From: Trichomonas tenax
Taxonomy: Eukaryota > Parabasalia > Trichomonadida > Trichomonadidae
Reading direction: 5' to 3'
Assembly: GCA_023091735.1 (NCBI GenBank)
Contig: JALKBU010000409.1
Location: 1-42,225, forward strand
DNA length: 42,225 bases
Shown here: one piece after another, positions 1-8,418 of the stretch
Layout of the letters: each line of letters opens with the position of its first letter
Position numbering within the stretch: position 1 is the stretch's first letter
Program-made: the position numbers and the translations under genes
The notes under the pieces: generated by a model
Database searches by the model: none
The model's input: the letters and a program-made list of their open reading frames with translations, nothing else
What the model was told of the DNA's origin: nothing

Positions 1-126
1 GGTTTAATCATTGATCATGCAGGAAGTCACATTCATTCAGTTTACGGAAACACTGCCGACACTGGTTCAGGTACTGATTACATGCCTCCATACATGACTG
101 TTTACACGTGGTATAGGGTTTATTAA
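1..126 (+). CDS. Phage tail-collar-like protein, C-terminal end (partial)
   Basis: An open frame enters from the left edge and gives the last 41 residues of a protein before a TAA stop. The tail contains histidines in an H-x-H arrangement (SHIHSVYG) and ends in MPPYMTVYTWYRVY, which resembles the PPY-x-TV-x-x-W-x-R ending of phage tail-fibre/tail-collar and microcystin-dependent-protein-like proteins. In phages such domains form fibre tips; its role in a protist element is unknown, perhaps virion attachment. A second fragment of the same type, with the more N-terminal DNLPSHNH motif, runs off the right edge of the window, so this is a repeated gene family rather than a single host gene. Confidence 0.6.
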   Translation, partial: GLIIDHAGSHIHSVYGNTADTGSGTDYMPPYMTVYTWYRVY

Positions 127-210
127 AACTGAATACATTTTCTCTCATAACCGCTAAAATTATTTTTCAAAATTTCCTTACCCTCATTTCTTTGCCCTTC
201 GGGCTTGGGC

Positions 211-247
211 GAACGGACTTTCAGTCCTGAGGCACGAAGTACCGAAG
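211..247. repeat. Double mini-hairpin, unit 1
   Basis: The order is GAAC, stem GGACT, loop TTC, stem AGTCC, TGA, stem GGCAC, loop GAA, stem GTACC, GAAG. The second stem has one C/A mismatch. The unit lies in non-coding DNA. Confidence 0.7.
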
Positions 248-383
248 CCCTTCGCTTTCTTTTCTTAGTTAGTTAGTTTGTCATAAATTATTTTCAAAAC
301 TGAATAAATTTTCTCTCATAACCACTAAAATTAATTTTCAAATTTTTTTACTTCATAAATTTCTTGCCCTTTAGGGCGTGGGC

Positions 384-420
384 GAACGGACTTTCAGTCC
401 TGAGGCACGAAGTGCCGAAG
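384..420. repeat. Double mini-hairpin, unit 2
   Basis: Same plan as unit 1 but with a perfect second stem, GGCAC/GTGCC. It is flanked by another small GCCC-TTTA-GGGC hairpin. Confidence 0.7.
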
Positions 421-464
421 CCCTTCGCTTTCTTTTCTTAGTTAGTTAGTCATAAATTATTTTC

Positions 465-782
465 AAAACTGAATACATTTTATAAAGTCAGGAATTCCAA
501 AATAAAATTAACGTTAGTTTTGTAAGTAATTCAAAAATTTATTTTTTATATAGGGGGAACCTAACTTGTAAAACTAAACTCTGTCGTAAATATATTTAAA
601 AAGATGTTCGTGGAAGTCACGGCGCAGTCGTGGATTATTTTTAAAAGTGAATAAATTTTATAAAATCAGGAATTCCAAAATAAAATTAACGTTAATTTGT
701 AAGAAATTCAAAAATTTATTTTTTATATGGGGGGACCTAACTTGTAAAATTAATTCTGTAAATATATTTAAAAAGATGTTCG
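465..782. repeat. Two direct repeats of ~145 bp
   Basis: Units at about 465-612 and 643-782 share ATTTTATAAARTCAGGAATTCC, a run around ACGTTA, a TTTTTATATRGGGGG box, CCTAACTTGTAAAA, and end in TATTTAAAAAGATGTTCG. The sequences after the shared GATGTTCG diverge: the first copy runs into GTGGAAGTCACGG, the second into a perfect palindrome. The TATATRGGGG box also occurs on the minus strand upstream of the ORF at 3406 (TATATAGAGGGGAC), so it may be a promoter piece of the element. Confidence 0.7.
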
Positions 783-819
783 CAGAGCTCGAGTCTTCGC
801 CTCGAGCTCTGCGAACATC
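775..819. repeat. Perfect 19-bp inverted repeat, 7-nt loop
   Basis: GATGTTCGCAGAGCTCGAG at 775-793 is exactly complementary to 801-819; the loop is TCTTCGC. It lies at the end of the second direct repeat. It may be an element-specific terminator or foldback; no coding function is seen. Confidence 0.85.
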
Positions 820-922
820 ATATTACTAACTATGGATACTATTTATAAACTCACTTTCGCATATAATACGAATCATACCATACACATCTCAAGCGATACT
901 TGTCCTAGTCTTCATCAATGTT

Positions 923-1114
923 TCATCTTTCGTTTGTCCTTTTTACTTTATCATCACTTAATCTCTTTTCCAATTTCTTCTGTAACTCTTCATAGCTCTT
1001 TGAGCCGGGATCCTGGACATCATCCTGACGAAGCCTTGGATCTTTTCCTAATTCTTGAACTTTGGAAGGATGATATTTAAATCTGTTATATTCTTTTGTT
1101 TCTGTTTTAATCAT
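923..1114 (-). CDS. Small charged protein of the virus-like element
   Basis: A 63-residue ORF rich in Lys, Glu, Asp and Arg, ending YEELQKKLEKRLSDDK-type helix. I do not recognise a family. Its ATG overlaps the stop codon of the upstream minus-strand gene (ATGATTAA overlap around 1107-1114), the tight packing expected in a virus-like element. Composition is that of a real coding region, unlike the plus-strand ORF over the same bases. A degenerate mini-hairpin (995-1033) lies within it. It may be a full small protein or the out-of-frame remainder of a longer one. Confidence 0.45.
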   Translation of the reverse strand: MIKTETKEYNRFKYHPSKVQELGKDPRLRQDDVQDPGSKSYEELQKKLEKRLSDDKVKRTNER

Positions 1115-2665
1115 AACGACATAATATTTTTGATAATGGTAAACGTTTAAACCATTTATCTGTCAAGTTTGTCACATATAATATATCAGGTAATAGATCC
1201 CATATTTTTCTATTATCTACTAATTGACCATCAAATGCAAAAGCAATTGGTTTAATATTTTGTTTTCCTTTATAATATAGGGTGTGCAAGGGTGCGTTTA
1301 GCACAGAAAGATAGAGAATGAGTTGGAATGTTATAATAAGATCATTATAAACCCTATCAAATTTAAGCATTATAACTATGGTTTGAAGTTTCTATTTCGA
1401 TTATAAGTCGCTCAAATATCACAATTTTGGCATCCGTCATTTTTTTGCACAATTTGGGTATCAAAATTTTTTCTTGCTTGAATATAGTGACCAATAGCAA
1501 AGTACAGATCAATTTAAGCATATGCATAGATAAGCCGGACGATTCTAAATCGGAATCTATAGAGTAAAATAAAAAAATCAAGGCTGTGTAACTTGAATAA
1601 CTCTATAAAAGCGAAACTAATTGTTTTGTGAAATTTCAAAAAAAGTGAAAACACTTTCATCATTTGTCATGATGTCACATTGTGTTCACAATCAACTACA
1701 ATCTATATAATATTAATATCCAATTAGTATATATCTTATTTATATATATTATATCGTTGTTTTCCTTCATAATATCTGTATCAGATCAAAATAAAAAATT
1801 ATGTCATATTTTTCAAATTTGTAATTGAAATGCTGTTTTGACTATATACATCAAATTTGACTTCATTCAATGGCAGAGAGTAATATACCATCAACTATAG
1901 ATCCGTTGTGTCCCTAAGGAAAGTAATTGGCACATCTCAGTAATTAATGTAAAAGCAAATATTCGATGGGAATCAAATTTTTGTCAAAAAAATTGTGTTT
2001 GCGGAGAAAACATGTCTTTCGAGATTTTCGTTTTCATATCATTAATAATTCATCTATCGACTAATGTTATTATAATCAATACAGTATCTATTATATACAG
2101 TAACTATTGTCTATGTCTTTTATCAATCATTGGGTTGACTGTAATGAAAACAAAAAATCCTATCTCAGATTGTCAAAATTCGAGCCGTCTCTATTTATGG
2201 GATTGCTTATCAGCAATCTAAGATTCATTTACAATTATGAGTATATCCATAGATTATATACGAGGTATATTATAATTATAATAGCAGAGAAAGATTGTTT
2301 CAAAAATTTTTTGATGAGAGAGTGAAAATTCTTTCTTCGTCACATCAAAAAATGAACATTTTGGCGCCAATTTTTCCCACGAAACCGCTTTGGGACTCAA
2401 TTTTGATTTTATATCCCACCATGGCGCCAAAATTATATGACATATTTCTCTATATAAGAGTTATTATATGTGTATATTATATATGTGTTAATAGAATGAT
2501 TCAGATTTGCTCCAAACTTTCTGCGCTAAACACACCATTGCACACCCTATATAAACTTTCAACATAATCACAAAAGTAAACATCAACTTGTTTGACACCT
2601 TCCAAAATTGGATTAAGTGCTTCAATTAATTTATTGACGGTAACGTATTCAAGTTTGGAGCTCAT
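1107..2665 (-). pseudogene. Element gene split by a TA-flanked transposon
   Basis: The ATG is at 2665 and the stop at 1107-1109. The first 38 codons (starting MSSKLEYVTV) lie at 2552-2665 and the last 55 codons (starting YKGKQNIKPI) at 1107-1274. A 1272-bp transposon with a TA duplication separates them. With one TA retained the two halves are in the same frame with no stop and give a 94-residue protein, so the insertion is probably recent. The protein family is not recognised; no signal peptide or membrane segment is visible. Confidence 0.75.
1278..2549. mobile_element. 1272-bp DNA transposon with 33-bp TIRs and TA target duplication
   Basis: Terminal inverted repeats start TAGGGTGTGCAA at 1278 and, reversed, at 2549, and match at 30 of 33 positions (1278-1310 versus 2517-2549). 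TA dinucleotides flank both ends, as for Tc1/mariner elements, and removing the element restores an open frame. The size is close to full-length mariner elements, but no transposase of about 340 residues is open on either strand, so it is decayed or non-autonomous. Inside, TTTTGGCGCCAA-like sequences at about 2358 and 2423 form an inverted pair. Short ORFs at 1363-1581 and 2012-2325 are not recognisable. Confidence 0.8.
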
Positions 2666-2776
2666 TTCTTACAAATTAAAAAATAAATTATTTCAAAAAG
2701 TAAGAAAAAATTATGAAGTGAGAAACCTTTACAATCCATCACCTTTGTCAATGATTTCAGTTTGATGTTCACCATT

Positions 2777-2813
2777 GAACGGCTCGTTGAGCCTGAGGTG
2801 CAAAGCACCGAAG
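2777..2813. repeat. Double mini-hairpin, unit 3 (inside an ORF)
   Basis: GAAC, GGCTC-GTT-GAGCC, TGA, GGTGC-AAA-GCACC, GAAG. The frame outside the stems (GAAC, TGA, GAAG and the outer GG/CC) equals units 1 and 2 while the inner stem bases differ in paired fashion. On the minus strand it encodes part of the ORF (around GALHLRLNEPF). Confidence 0.7.
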
Positions 2814-3333
2814 AATTTTGTTGATTTCCCATATTCTTTAAAATGTTTTTTAATATCTAATGAATGCCAATTGTTATAAGAAATTAAATAAATTTTATCT
2901 TTGTATCTTTCATCATTTCCAATATATTTATATTTTAATTTAGTCTTTGTGTTTTCATAGTCTTCAGGATTCAATACTTCACAGTCTTCATTTTGGAAAA
3001 TCATTTTAATATATTTCTGGTTATAAATTCTTCTATTCACCATCCCATTTTTACCATTTACTTTTTTATAACAATAAATAATTCTGTCTTCTTTTGGTTC
3101 ATCTATGACTTTAATTTTTTCATCAGAAAGTCGTTTGTGTTCAAAATCTCCTTATTGGAATCTTTTCCATGTTGTTATATATGGTTTTCCATCATATTTA
3201 TAAACTAATTCCGAATTACAATTTTCATATTTAGATATTAATTCACAATTTTGTTTTTTAAATTGTTCTTTATTCCATTCAGGATTTAAATCACGACCTA
3301 ATCGTTTTGGTATTTCATTGTCTTCACTTTCAT

Positions 3334-3361
3334 GGCTCGGAGAGCCTGGAACCTCTGGTTC
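3334..3361. repeat. Double mini-hairpin, unit 4 (inside an ORF)
   Basis: GGCTC-GGA-GAGCC, TG, GAACC-TCT-GGTTC. Same plan as units 1-3 with both stems perfect and the linker shortened to TG. It is translated on the minus strand as part of an acidic segment (PEVPGSPSHE). Confidence 0.55.
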
Positions 3362-3410
3362 TTGTTTTTCAAAGTCTTTAATTAACTTGTTAATGTATTT
3401 ATTCATAAAC

Positions 3411-3788
3411 TCGGGTTGAATCGTTACAATCTATATATATTCGTTATTGTCCCCTCTATATATTTATTACAAAAATTGGCAACTAATCCCCTGCATATAC
3501 GACTTCTGTATAAGTGATAGCGAATTTGGAATATTGGATGTACTGATTAAATAAGAATTGAACGAGTATTATTAAATCAGTTTAGAAACTTATAATGACC
3601 CAAATATTTTATTCAAGCCTAAGTTTATCATTTTCATTACAAAAATCATTTTAGTTCATTTTGATGGACCTCAAGAGATGGCTTGCAATTCATAAATTGT
3701 TTTCAAAAAGTTTTAGTGCAATTGATTGAAGATGGTTAAAATTTTTTGACATGTAAAATCCTAAAATTTGTCATATTAACGTCTTGTT
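3411..3788. other. Intergenic, about 380 bp
   Basis: No ORF or RNA gene seen. The left part probably holds the promoter of the minus-strand element ORF; the right part is the upstream region of the gene at 3795. Confidence 0.5.
3748..3758 (-). promoter_or_regulatory. TTTACRYGWCA motif
   Basis: TGACATGTAAA on the plus strand (TTTACATGTCA on the minus) lies 36 bp before the ATG of the SAP/membrane protein. The same 11-base pattern recurs across the window, often near gene starts. Confidence 0.4.
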
Positions 3789-3793
3789 TCATT
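3789..3793 (+). promoter_or_regulatory. Initiator (Inr) TCATT
   Basis: Matches the trichomonad initiator consensus TCA(+1)YW. With the A at 3791 as +1 the leader is only 4 nt, in the very short range known for these organisms. It supports the ATG at 3795 as the start. Confidence 0.6.
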
Positions 3794-3794
3794 G

Positions 3795-4685
3795 ATGCAG
3801 TTTGATTGGAACAATCTTCAGCGGAATACGATAAGACAGTTAAAGGCTGAGGCTGACGCTTTATCGATATTCATTCCACACAGAGCAACAAAAACTGATA
3901 TAATTCGAATTTTAGAAAGTCAACGCTCAGATCTCGAACAACCACTCGAAAGACCACTTTTATCAAAAGGAAATTACATCGAAAACTCATCTCCGCCAGA
4001 AAAAATCGATATTCATCTATCTGCGATCGAATCAATGAAAAGAAACTATCTTCCTTCGGTTCCAAGGGATATTATTGCCGAAGTCATTGTTAAGTCCGAC
4101 AAAAAAAAGTTCAATTTTTCACCTGTTCCAAGTTCTCCAACGAATGTTCCGATTTCTTCACCAATACTGAAGTCCCTGAGTGTATCAGAGCGTTTTATAC
4201 CATCAATGCTCGTCGAAGATTCAACAGCGCCAAATTCAGCATTTGGATCAGCAAATTCTTCTCGTTTGCAGTCACCATTAGTTGGGTCTTATCCTAAAAC
4301 AAGTATTTCCAATACTACTGAACGTGTTATGACACCAATCATTTCTAATGAAAGATCAATTACTCCAATTCACATGTCTGTTCCTTCATACAGTTCTAAC
4401 TTTAGAGTTAGCATGATAACGAACTTCTTTTATCATTCTTTTTGGATTTTGGCGTTGTTATCATTTATTACTGCATTTTCAGTTGGCGAAGCGATATTCG
4501 CAACAGCATTCTTCATAATGTTATACATGTTAATGATTATAATTAGAAATATCGAAATTAGTCGAAAAGCACGACGTTTGGCATCATATTCTATGAATTT
4601 GGGAGATTCGAGTCAAATTCGAGCTTTATGTCATCCAGATAAACTGGTTTACAGAAAAGCTGCATCTTTGATGAAAAGAAAATAA
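3795..4685 (+). CDS. SAP/HeH-domain protein with two C-terminal membrane segments; candidate inner nuclear membrane protein
   Basis: A 296-residue protein. Residues about 8-43 (TIRQLKAEADALSI, then RATKTDIIRILES) have the helix-extension-helix pattern of SAP/HeH domains: a short helix, a turn, and a K-T-D-I-I-R-I-L second helix. The middle, about 45-205, is serine/proline-rich and probably disordered, with many Ser-Pro sites. Two hydrophobic segments follow at about 212-229 and 232-250, then a basic tail (ISRKARR). HeH/SAP at the N-terminus plus two membrane spans is the plan of Src1/Heh1 and Man1-type inner nuclear membrane proteins, which tether chromatin. No N-terminal signal peptide. The start is set by TCATTG immediately before the ATG. 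The function is inferred from architecture only; another ER/nuclear-envelope protein is possible. Confidence 0.7.
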   Translation: MQFDWNNLQRNTIRQLKAEADALSIFIPHRATKTDIIRILESQRSDLEQPLERPLLSKGNYIENSSPPEKIDIHLSAIESMKRNYLPSVPRDIIAEVIVKSDKKKFNFSPVPSSPTNVPISSPILKSLSVSERFIPSMLVEDSTAPNSAFGSANSSRLQSPLVGSYPKTSISNTTERVMTPIISNERSITPIHMSVPSYSSNFRVSMITNFFYHSFWILALLSFITAFSVGEAIFATAFFIMLYMLMIIIRNIEISRKARRLASYSMNLGDSSQIRALCHPDKLVYRKAASLMKRK

Positions 4686-4821
4686 TTGTTTGTAAAATTA
4701 TAAATTTGTTTATTGATGTTTTTTTTCTTGAAAATGTAAATATCCTTAACGAAAAGTGACTTTAGTGGGGTTAAAAGTGACGTTTTTATGAGATTTTTTT
4801 AAAATTTGATTATTCTAGTAA

Positions 4822-5793
4822 ATAGAGTTCACTGGATACAATAATTCTAAAGTTTATTTATTATCGTCAAGTGAATGCACATACCAGGAAGTAAAATTAG
4901 CACCTGGTATTTATAAATTTGAATTATGGGGTGCACAAGGTGGAAATGGATGCACTGATGCTCAAATATTAACCCAATATTACGGAGGAAAAGGTTCATA
5001 CGTTTCAGGATATTTGAAACTAAAACATACAAGAAATTTCTTCCTTAATATTGGAGGAAAAGGTTCAAATCCAACTTCATGCAATGTTCATGAATTCACT
5101 CCAGGAGGATGCAATGGGGGAGGTAAAGGTGCATATGATTTTCAAGATAATGATAATTCTGCGGGTGGAGGTGGAGCTACTGATATAAGATTAGCTCAGG
5201 ATGACATCACTTCAAGGATTATGGTTGCAGCGGGTGGCTCTGGATCTACTTATAACTCTTTTGGAGCTCCTGGTGGTGATATTATTGGTTATTGGAATAT
5301 GTGTTACTCATCTACGTTTATTTGTATAAAGCTGTCGCCTACGAATCAGACAAATGGAAATGCACTTGGAAAAGGTGCTGATGGACTTATCCATAATGAC
5401 GTCCCCGGTTCTGGTGGAGGTGGAGGTTATTATGGAGGAAATAAAGGTCGAGTTGAAATTTCTAATGATGCAGGATACAATTCAGTGGCTTCTAGTGGCT
5501 CCAGTTTTGTTAGCGGACATCCATTATGTAATGCTGTTGATAAAAATGGAATTAATACTGGAAAGTCGATGCATTATTCAGGATTAGTCTTTTCAGAACC
5601 TCTTATTCTGAATGGAACTTGTGAATTTCCAAATCCTTCAGGAGGATCAGAATTTGGACATGAAGGAAATGGAGCAATTAGAATAACTACTTTATTTTCA
5701 ATTTTTGATATTGGAAACTTATCGTGCGAGCGTCAGTTTTGGATGCTTAAATTCCTCAATCAAATATTGCTCCAAGCTATTCTTTCAATCTAA
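4822..5793 (+). pseudogene. Glycine-rich surface protein (ALK/LTK-type Gly_rich domain), 5'-truncated
   Basis: The frame is open from 4822, right after stop codons TAG and TAA, but no ATG occurs before the conserved domain; the first Met codon (5014) lies inside it. The translation shows YKFELWGAQGGN, several YYGGKG and GGG runs, GGGGATDIRLAQDD and SRIMVAAGGSGS, the hallmark of the Gly_rich domain (Pfam PF12810), which in trichomonads forms a large family of presumed secreted or surface proteins. About 30 residues after the domain end look unrelated (from FSIFDIGNLS), with no membrane anchor. It is therefore a truncated copy. A second related copy lies at 6252, with a tRNA between them, suggesting an old local duplication. 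Confidence 0.75.
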
Positions 5794-5980
5794 CGTCATA
5801 TATGTATATGAATATAATGTTGATATAATGATACATTTTACAATTAAATTATTTTTGCCAAATTTGATCATTTTAGGATATGGGCAGTCTATATTCTAGA
5901 GGAACGAATAGCAGAGGAACGTTTTCGATAAATTAAATGCTTATGTTTTGAAAATAGAAACGATGGTAAAAATTAAAAAG

Positions 5981-5985
5981 AAAAA
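5981..5985 (-). terminator. RNA polymerase III terminator (T5)
   Basis: Five T residues on the minus strand start 5 nt after the discriminator base of tRNA-Gly; a second T5 follows after one C. Confidence 0.6.
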
Positions 5986-5989
5986 GTAA

Positions 5990-6060
5990 TGCACCGCCCG
6001 GGAATCGAACCCGGACCCCCACCTTGGCAAGGTGAAATTCTACCATTAGACCAGCGGTGC
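5990..6060 (-). tRNA. tRNA-Gly (anticodon GCC)
   Basis: On the minus strand the acceptor arms GCACCGC and GCGGTGC pair perfectly, discriminator A at 5990. D arm holds GGTCTAATGGTAGA (box A), the anticodon arm is CACCT-TGGCAA-type loop read as TTGCCAA with anticodon GCC, and the T arm is CCGGG-TTCGATT-CCCGG (box B). Length 71 nt without encoded CCA, as usual for eukaryotic tRNA-Gly. It decodes GGC/GGU. Confidence 0.95.
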
Positions 6061-6230
6061 TTTACATTTATTAATTTAAAATATTTATAAGAGATAATAT
6101 TATTTGTAATATTAGGGTTAACAACGTTTTATTTATTTTTGCTGGACTGTAAAAAAATGTTTGTATGATTTCTGAATGATTTAGGATGAAAGATGAAGCT
6201 ATATAAATACCCATGCACCTCCACAGACAG

Positions 6231-6823
6231 TGACATCCCATAAATGTTACTTTGCTTTTAGGAACATATTTATTTGAACTCTGGGGTGCACAAGGAGGTA
6301 ACAGATGTACACAAAATCAACATTTAACCGATTATTATGGTGGAAGAGGAGCTTTTGTTTCTCGAATTTTAAGTTTACAAAAAACTCAAGAATTTTTCCT
6401 ATTTATAAGAGGAAAATGGTGTGATCCAGTACAATGTAGCGGTGCAAACACCGAATATGGCGGTTATAATGGAGGTGGAACAGCTGGAAACAATATATCT
6501 GATGATGATAATTCAGCGTGTGGGGGTGGTTCTACTGATATCAGAACAGTGGAATATGACCTAATATCGCGAATTAGTGTTGCTGCTGGAGGTTCTGGTT
6601 CAGTATTTAATGCTTTCGGAGCCACTGGTGGTGATATAACAGGATATGTGACCATATGTCCGAAAAATAAATATTGTATATCTCCATCAAAAACGAACCA
6701 AACATCCAGAAATGCTTTTTTAATATGTGCAAATGGGATTGATTCGAAGTATACACCAGACTCTGGTGGATTCCTAGGAAATGCTCGACGGTCATCATAT
6801 TTTATAGCTTTTAGATCGTAACG
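6231..6823 (+). pseudogene. Second glycine-rich surface protein copy, decayed
   Basis: The longest frame, from 6252, shows LFELWGAQGGN, YYGGRGAF, GGYNGGG, GGGSTDIRTVEYD and SRISVAAGGSGS, paralogous to the copy at 4822. Upstream, the bases equivalent to the domain start are present but shifted out of frame and interrupted by TGA at 6231-6233, so there is no valid start. It stops at about 6821 well short of the other copy, and GGG stretches are partly replaced (ICANG, GGFLGN). No promoter is seen. Confidence 0.7.
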
Positions 6824-6829
6824 TAGGTA

Positions 6830-8040
6830 TAAATTGTTAAATATGCCTCCTGGTGGAGGTGTAGGGAGACCATTTAAATGAAACATGTTTTTGAAAATAT
6901 AAAAAGTATCTAAAATTCTGATATTTCGGGATAAAATAGTTTACAATTGCAAATTTCGGGAATAGGGAAGAAATGCGTTTGTAGTCCTTTCTCTGTGTCC
7001 ACATATCAGAGTACAGTATGTACATACAGCTTATGGCAAGTTATGGATAGTTTGGTTATTATATAAAAATGGAATATTTGATATTATAGTAAATCTGGCT
7101 AATATTACATGGATAAAGCCAGCATATACTTTTTATAATGTTTTATATATCTTATATGTAATATTATTAAGATTGAGCTCGTTATATAATTAGCATTACC
7201 ATTTGTTAGTTACAAACTGAATTAAGTTCATTATTCAATTATACTCGTATTTTGTATGTTGTTTTTAGTGTGTTTATATTGAAGTTAGACTTTTATGAGG
7301 AGAATAATTGGTATTGAGGCGTTATGGTGTGTTTTAAAGCAATATATAATAGAAATTAATCTTCTAACAATTTTATATACATAAGGAGCTGTAATTATGT
7401 GATAATTCATGGTTTAATATGTTATTTTGGAAATATATCGATATTTATGCGTTTTGAGCATCTATTACTGTGTGCCAATGATATATGCACTAAGTTAATT
7501 ATGTTTCTCAAGCCCCAATGTGTTGTGGGCCTATAGTTGTTGGAGAAAGATGAATCACGAACATAACTTATTGTGTTGATCCTCTTCTAAATACTTGTGT
7601 CAATGGGCCATGCTTGCAGCGACATTTTCGTAGAGAAAAAGACTAAAATAATTAGTTTTTTAAAACATTTGGCATTTGATGATGATTTGAAAGAGTTTTT
7701 AACATTACCATCATTGCATATGTCTCATTTTAATCACTGCCATAGAATAATCAATGCTATTATTATTTTTGACTATCTGACGTGTAAAAAGTGAGATATG
7801 ACATGTAAAATATTTTTGACAATGTAAACATAATTGGAAAGTTGCATTTTACGTTTGTATTTATATGTGGGCGCTGTAATATCTATAATTTAACAATAGA
7901 TATTCACTTTTATTGACTTTTCAAAATTAATAAATTTATTATTAACACAAAACATTAAATAATCTAAAGCATAAGTCATACCTACACGTTGTGTGTTGCT
8001 TCGTGGCGTCAAAAGCATCAAATATCTACTCAATACTATC
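6830..8040. other. Gene-free AT-rich stretch, about 1.2 kb
   Basis: No convincing coding sequence; the small ORF at 7597-7794 has no recognisable features and no homologous copy here. Two copies of the TTTACRYGWCA motif lie close together at 7778-7788 and 7799-7809. Confidence 0.5.
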
Positions 8041-8045
8041 CATTT

Positions 8046-8151
8046 GATCAAATATTCTTAGAAATGAAACATTTTTGGTCAATATTCTCCTATGTATCGA
8101 TCTATTGGAAGAAATGGACTTGTATCGCTTGATTTCTAAGGATATTTGATC
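8046..8151 (+). ncRNA. Long hairpin (candidate structured RNA), 20-bp stem
   Basis: GATCAAATATTCTTAGAAAT at 8046-8065 pairs with 8132-8151; 19 Watson-Crick pairs and one T-G wobble if the plus strand is transcribed. The loop is 66 nt. It neighbours the three homologous hairpin blocks but is not one of their four hairpins. Confidence 0.4.
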
Positions 8152-8303
8152 TTGAGGAAAATGAACATTCAGTAGAGTATCACACTATAGTTCATTCAGT
8201 AGAGTAGCTGCTTGATATAACCGAACTCTAGATGTAAGTGTCACAGTTATTAATTTCAAAAGTCGATATTTGATTAAAAAAAGAGTAAATCTTGAGAAAA
8301 ATG

Positions 8304-8367
8304 AACGGTTTCTAGCACAGACCCTCTAGAAATTCGTTGTGCTAGAGGATTTGTGTTAGGAACTGTT
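8304..8367 (+). ncRNA. Hairpin with 26-bp stem rich in wobble pairs
   Basis: Arms 8304-8329 and 8342-8367. Of 26 positions, 21 are Watson-Crick, 4 are G-T wobbles and one is a C-A mismatch in plus-strand sense; on the minus strand the wobbles would be mismatches, which points to the plus strand as the RNA. It contains TTTCTAGCAC, shared with the hairpin at 39174-39251. Confidence 0.45.
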
Positions 8368-8418
8368 AATTTTTCGAGATTTACGAGTCTGATTATTAGA
8401 TTTCGTAAATATCACATG

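Larger units (their letters stand above)
127..464. repeat. Two tandem ~168-bp repeats with structured GC-rich core
   Basis: Two similar units (about 127-295 and 296-464) follow the tail-collar stop codon. Each starts AAAACTGAATA, carries TTTCTCTCATAACC, then a GC-rich core with nested short palindromes, and ends CTTTCTTTTCTTAGTTAGTTAG. The core of each holds a double mini-hairpin (211-247 and 384-420). A third partial start lies at 465. No ORF crosses them. Confidence 0.8.
2729..3406 (-). pseudogene. Element gene with one in-frame stop
   Basis: A single reading frame of about 225 codons runs from the ATG at 3406 to the stop at 2729, broken only by a TAA at about 3152-3154 (context CAA TAA GGA GAT). 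The part before the stop starts MNKYINKLIKDFEKQEPE and the part after ends GDGL; both are hydrophilic with lysine, asparagine and tyrosine, as in element-encoded proteins. No family is recognised. Two double mini-hairpins lie inside the frame (2777-2813 and 3334-3361) and are translated. Its upstream region carries TATATAGAGGGGAC at about 3450. Readthrough of the TAA cannot be excluded but decay is simpler. Confidence 0.6.
1..3410. mobile_element. Degenerate virus-like element (probable Maverick/Polinton fragment)
   Basis: A tail-collar-like protein end on the plus strand converges on several small, closely packed minus-strand ORFs that are interrupted by a transposon and an in-frame stop. 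Such compact, virus-like gene sets are typical of the Maverick/Polinton elements that are very abundant in Trichomonas vaginalis; the assignment to that class is inference because no polymerase, integrase, protease or capsid gene lies in the window. The right boundary near 3410-3480 is a guess from the end of the last ORF and its upstream region; no terminal repeat was recognised. Confidence 0.5.

Noticed and set aside
1..126. Bacterial or phage contamination
   Set aside because: The sequence is continuous with eukaryotic genes (histone H3, NEK kinase, tRNA without CCA) and shows trichomonad initiators and no bacterial ribosome-binding sites.
211..420. Hammerhead-type ribozyme
   Set aside because: TGA...GAAG between stems is suggestive, but the CUGAUGA and GAAA core and a third defined stem are absent.
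127..464. CRISPR-like repeat array
   Set aside because: Only two units of about 168 bp without unique spacers, in a eukaryotic genome.
647..829. 60-codon plus-strand ORF
   Set aside because: It runs across the direct repeat and the perfect palindrome; composition is that of AT-rich non-coding DNA.
3147..3160. Stop-codon readthrough in the element gene
   Set aside because: A single TAA in a decaying element is better explained by mutation; no readthrough context or structure was seen.
5990..6060. Functional link between tRNA-Gly and flanking glycine-rich genes
   Set aside because: The flanking genes are broken and the tRNA is an ordinary dispersed tRNA gene; most likely coincidence.
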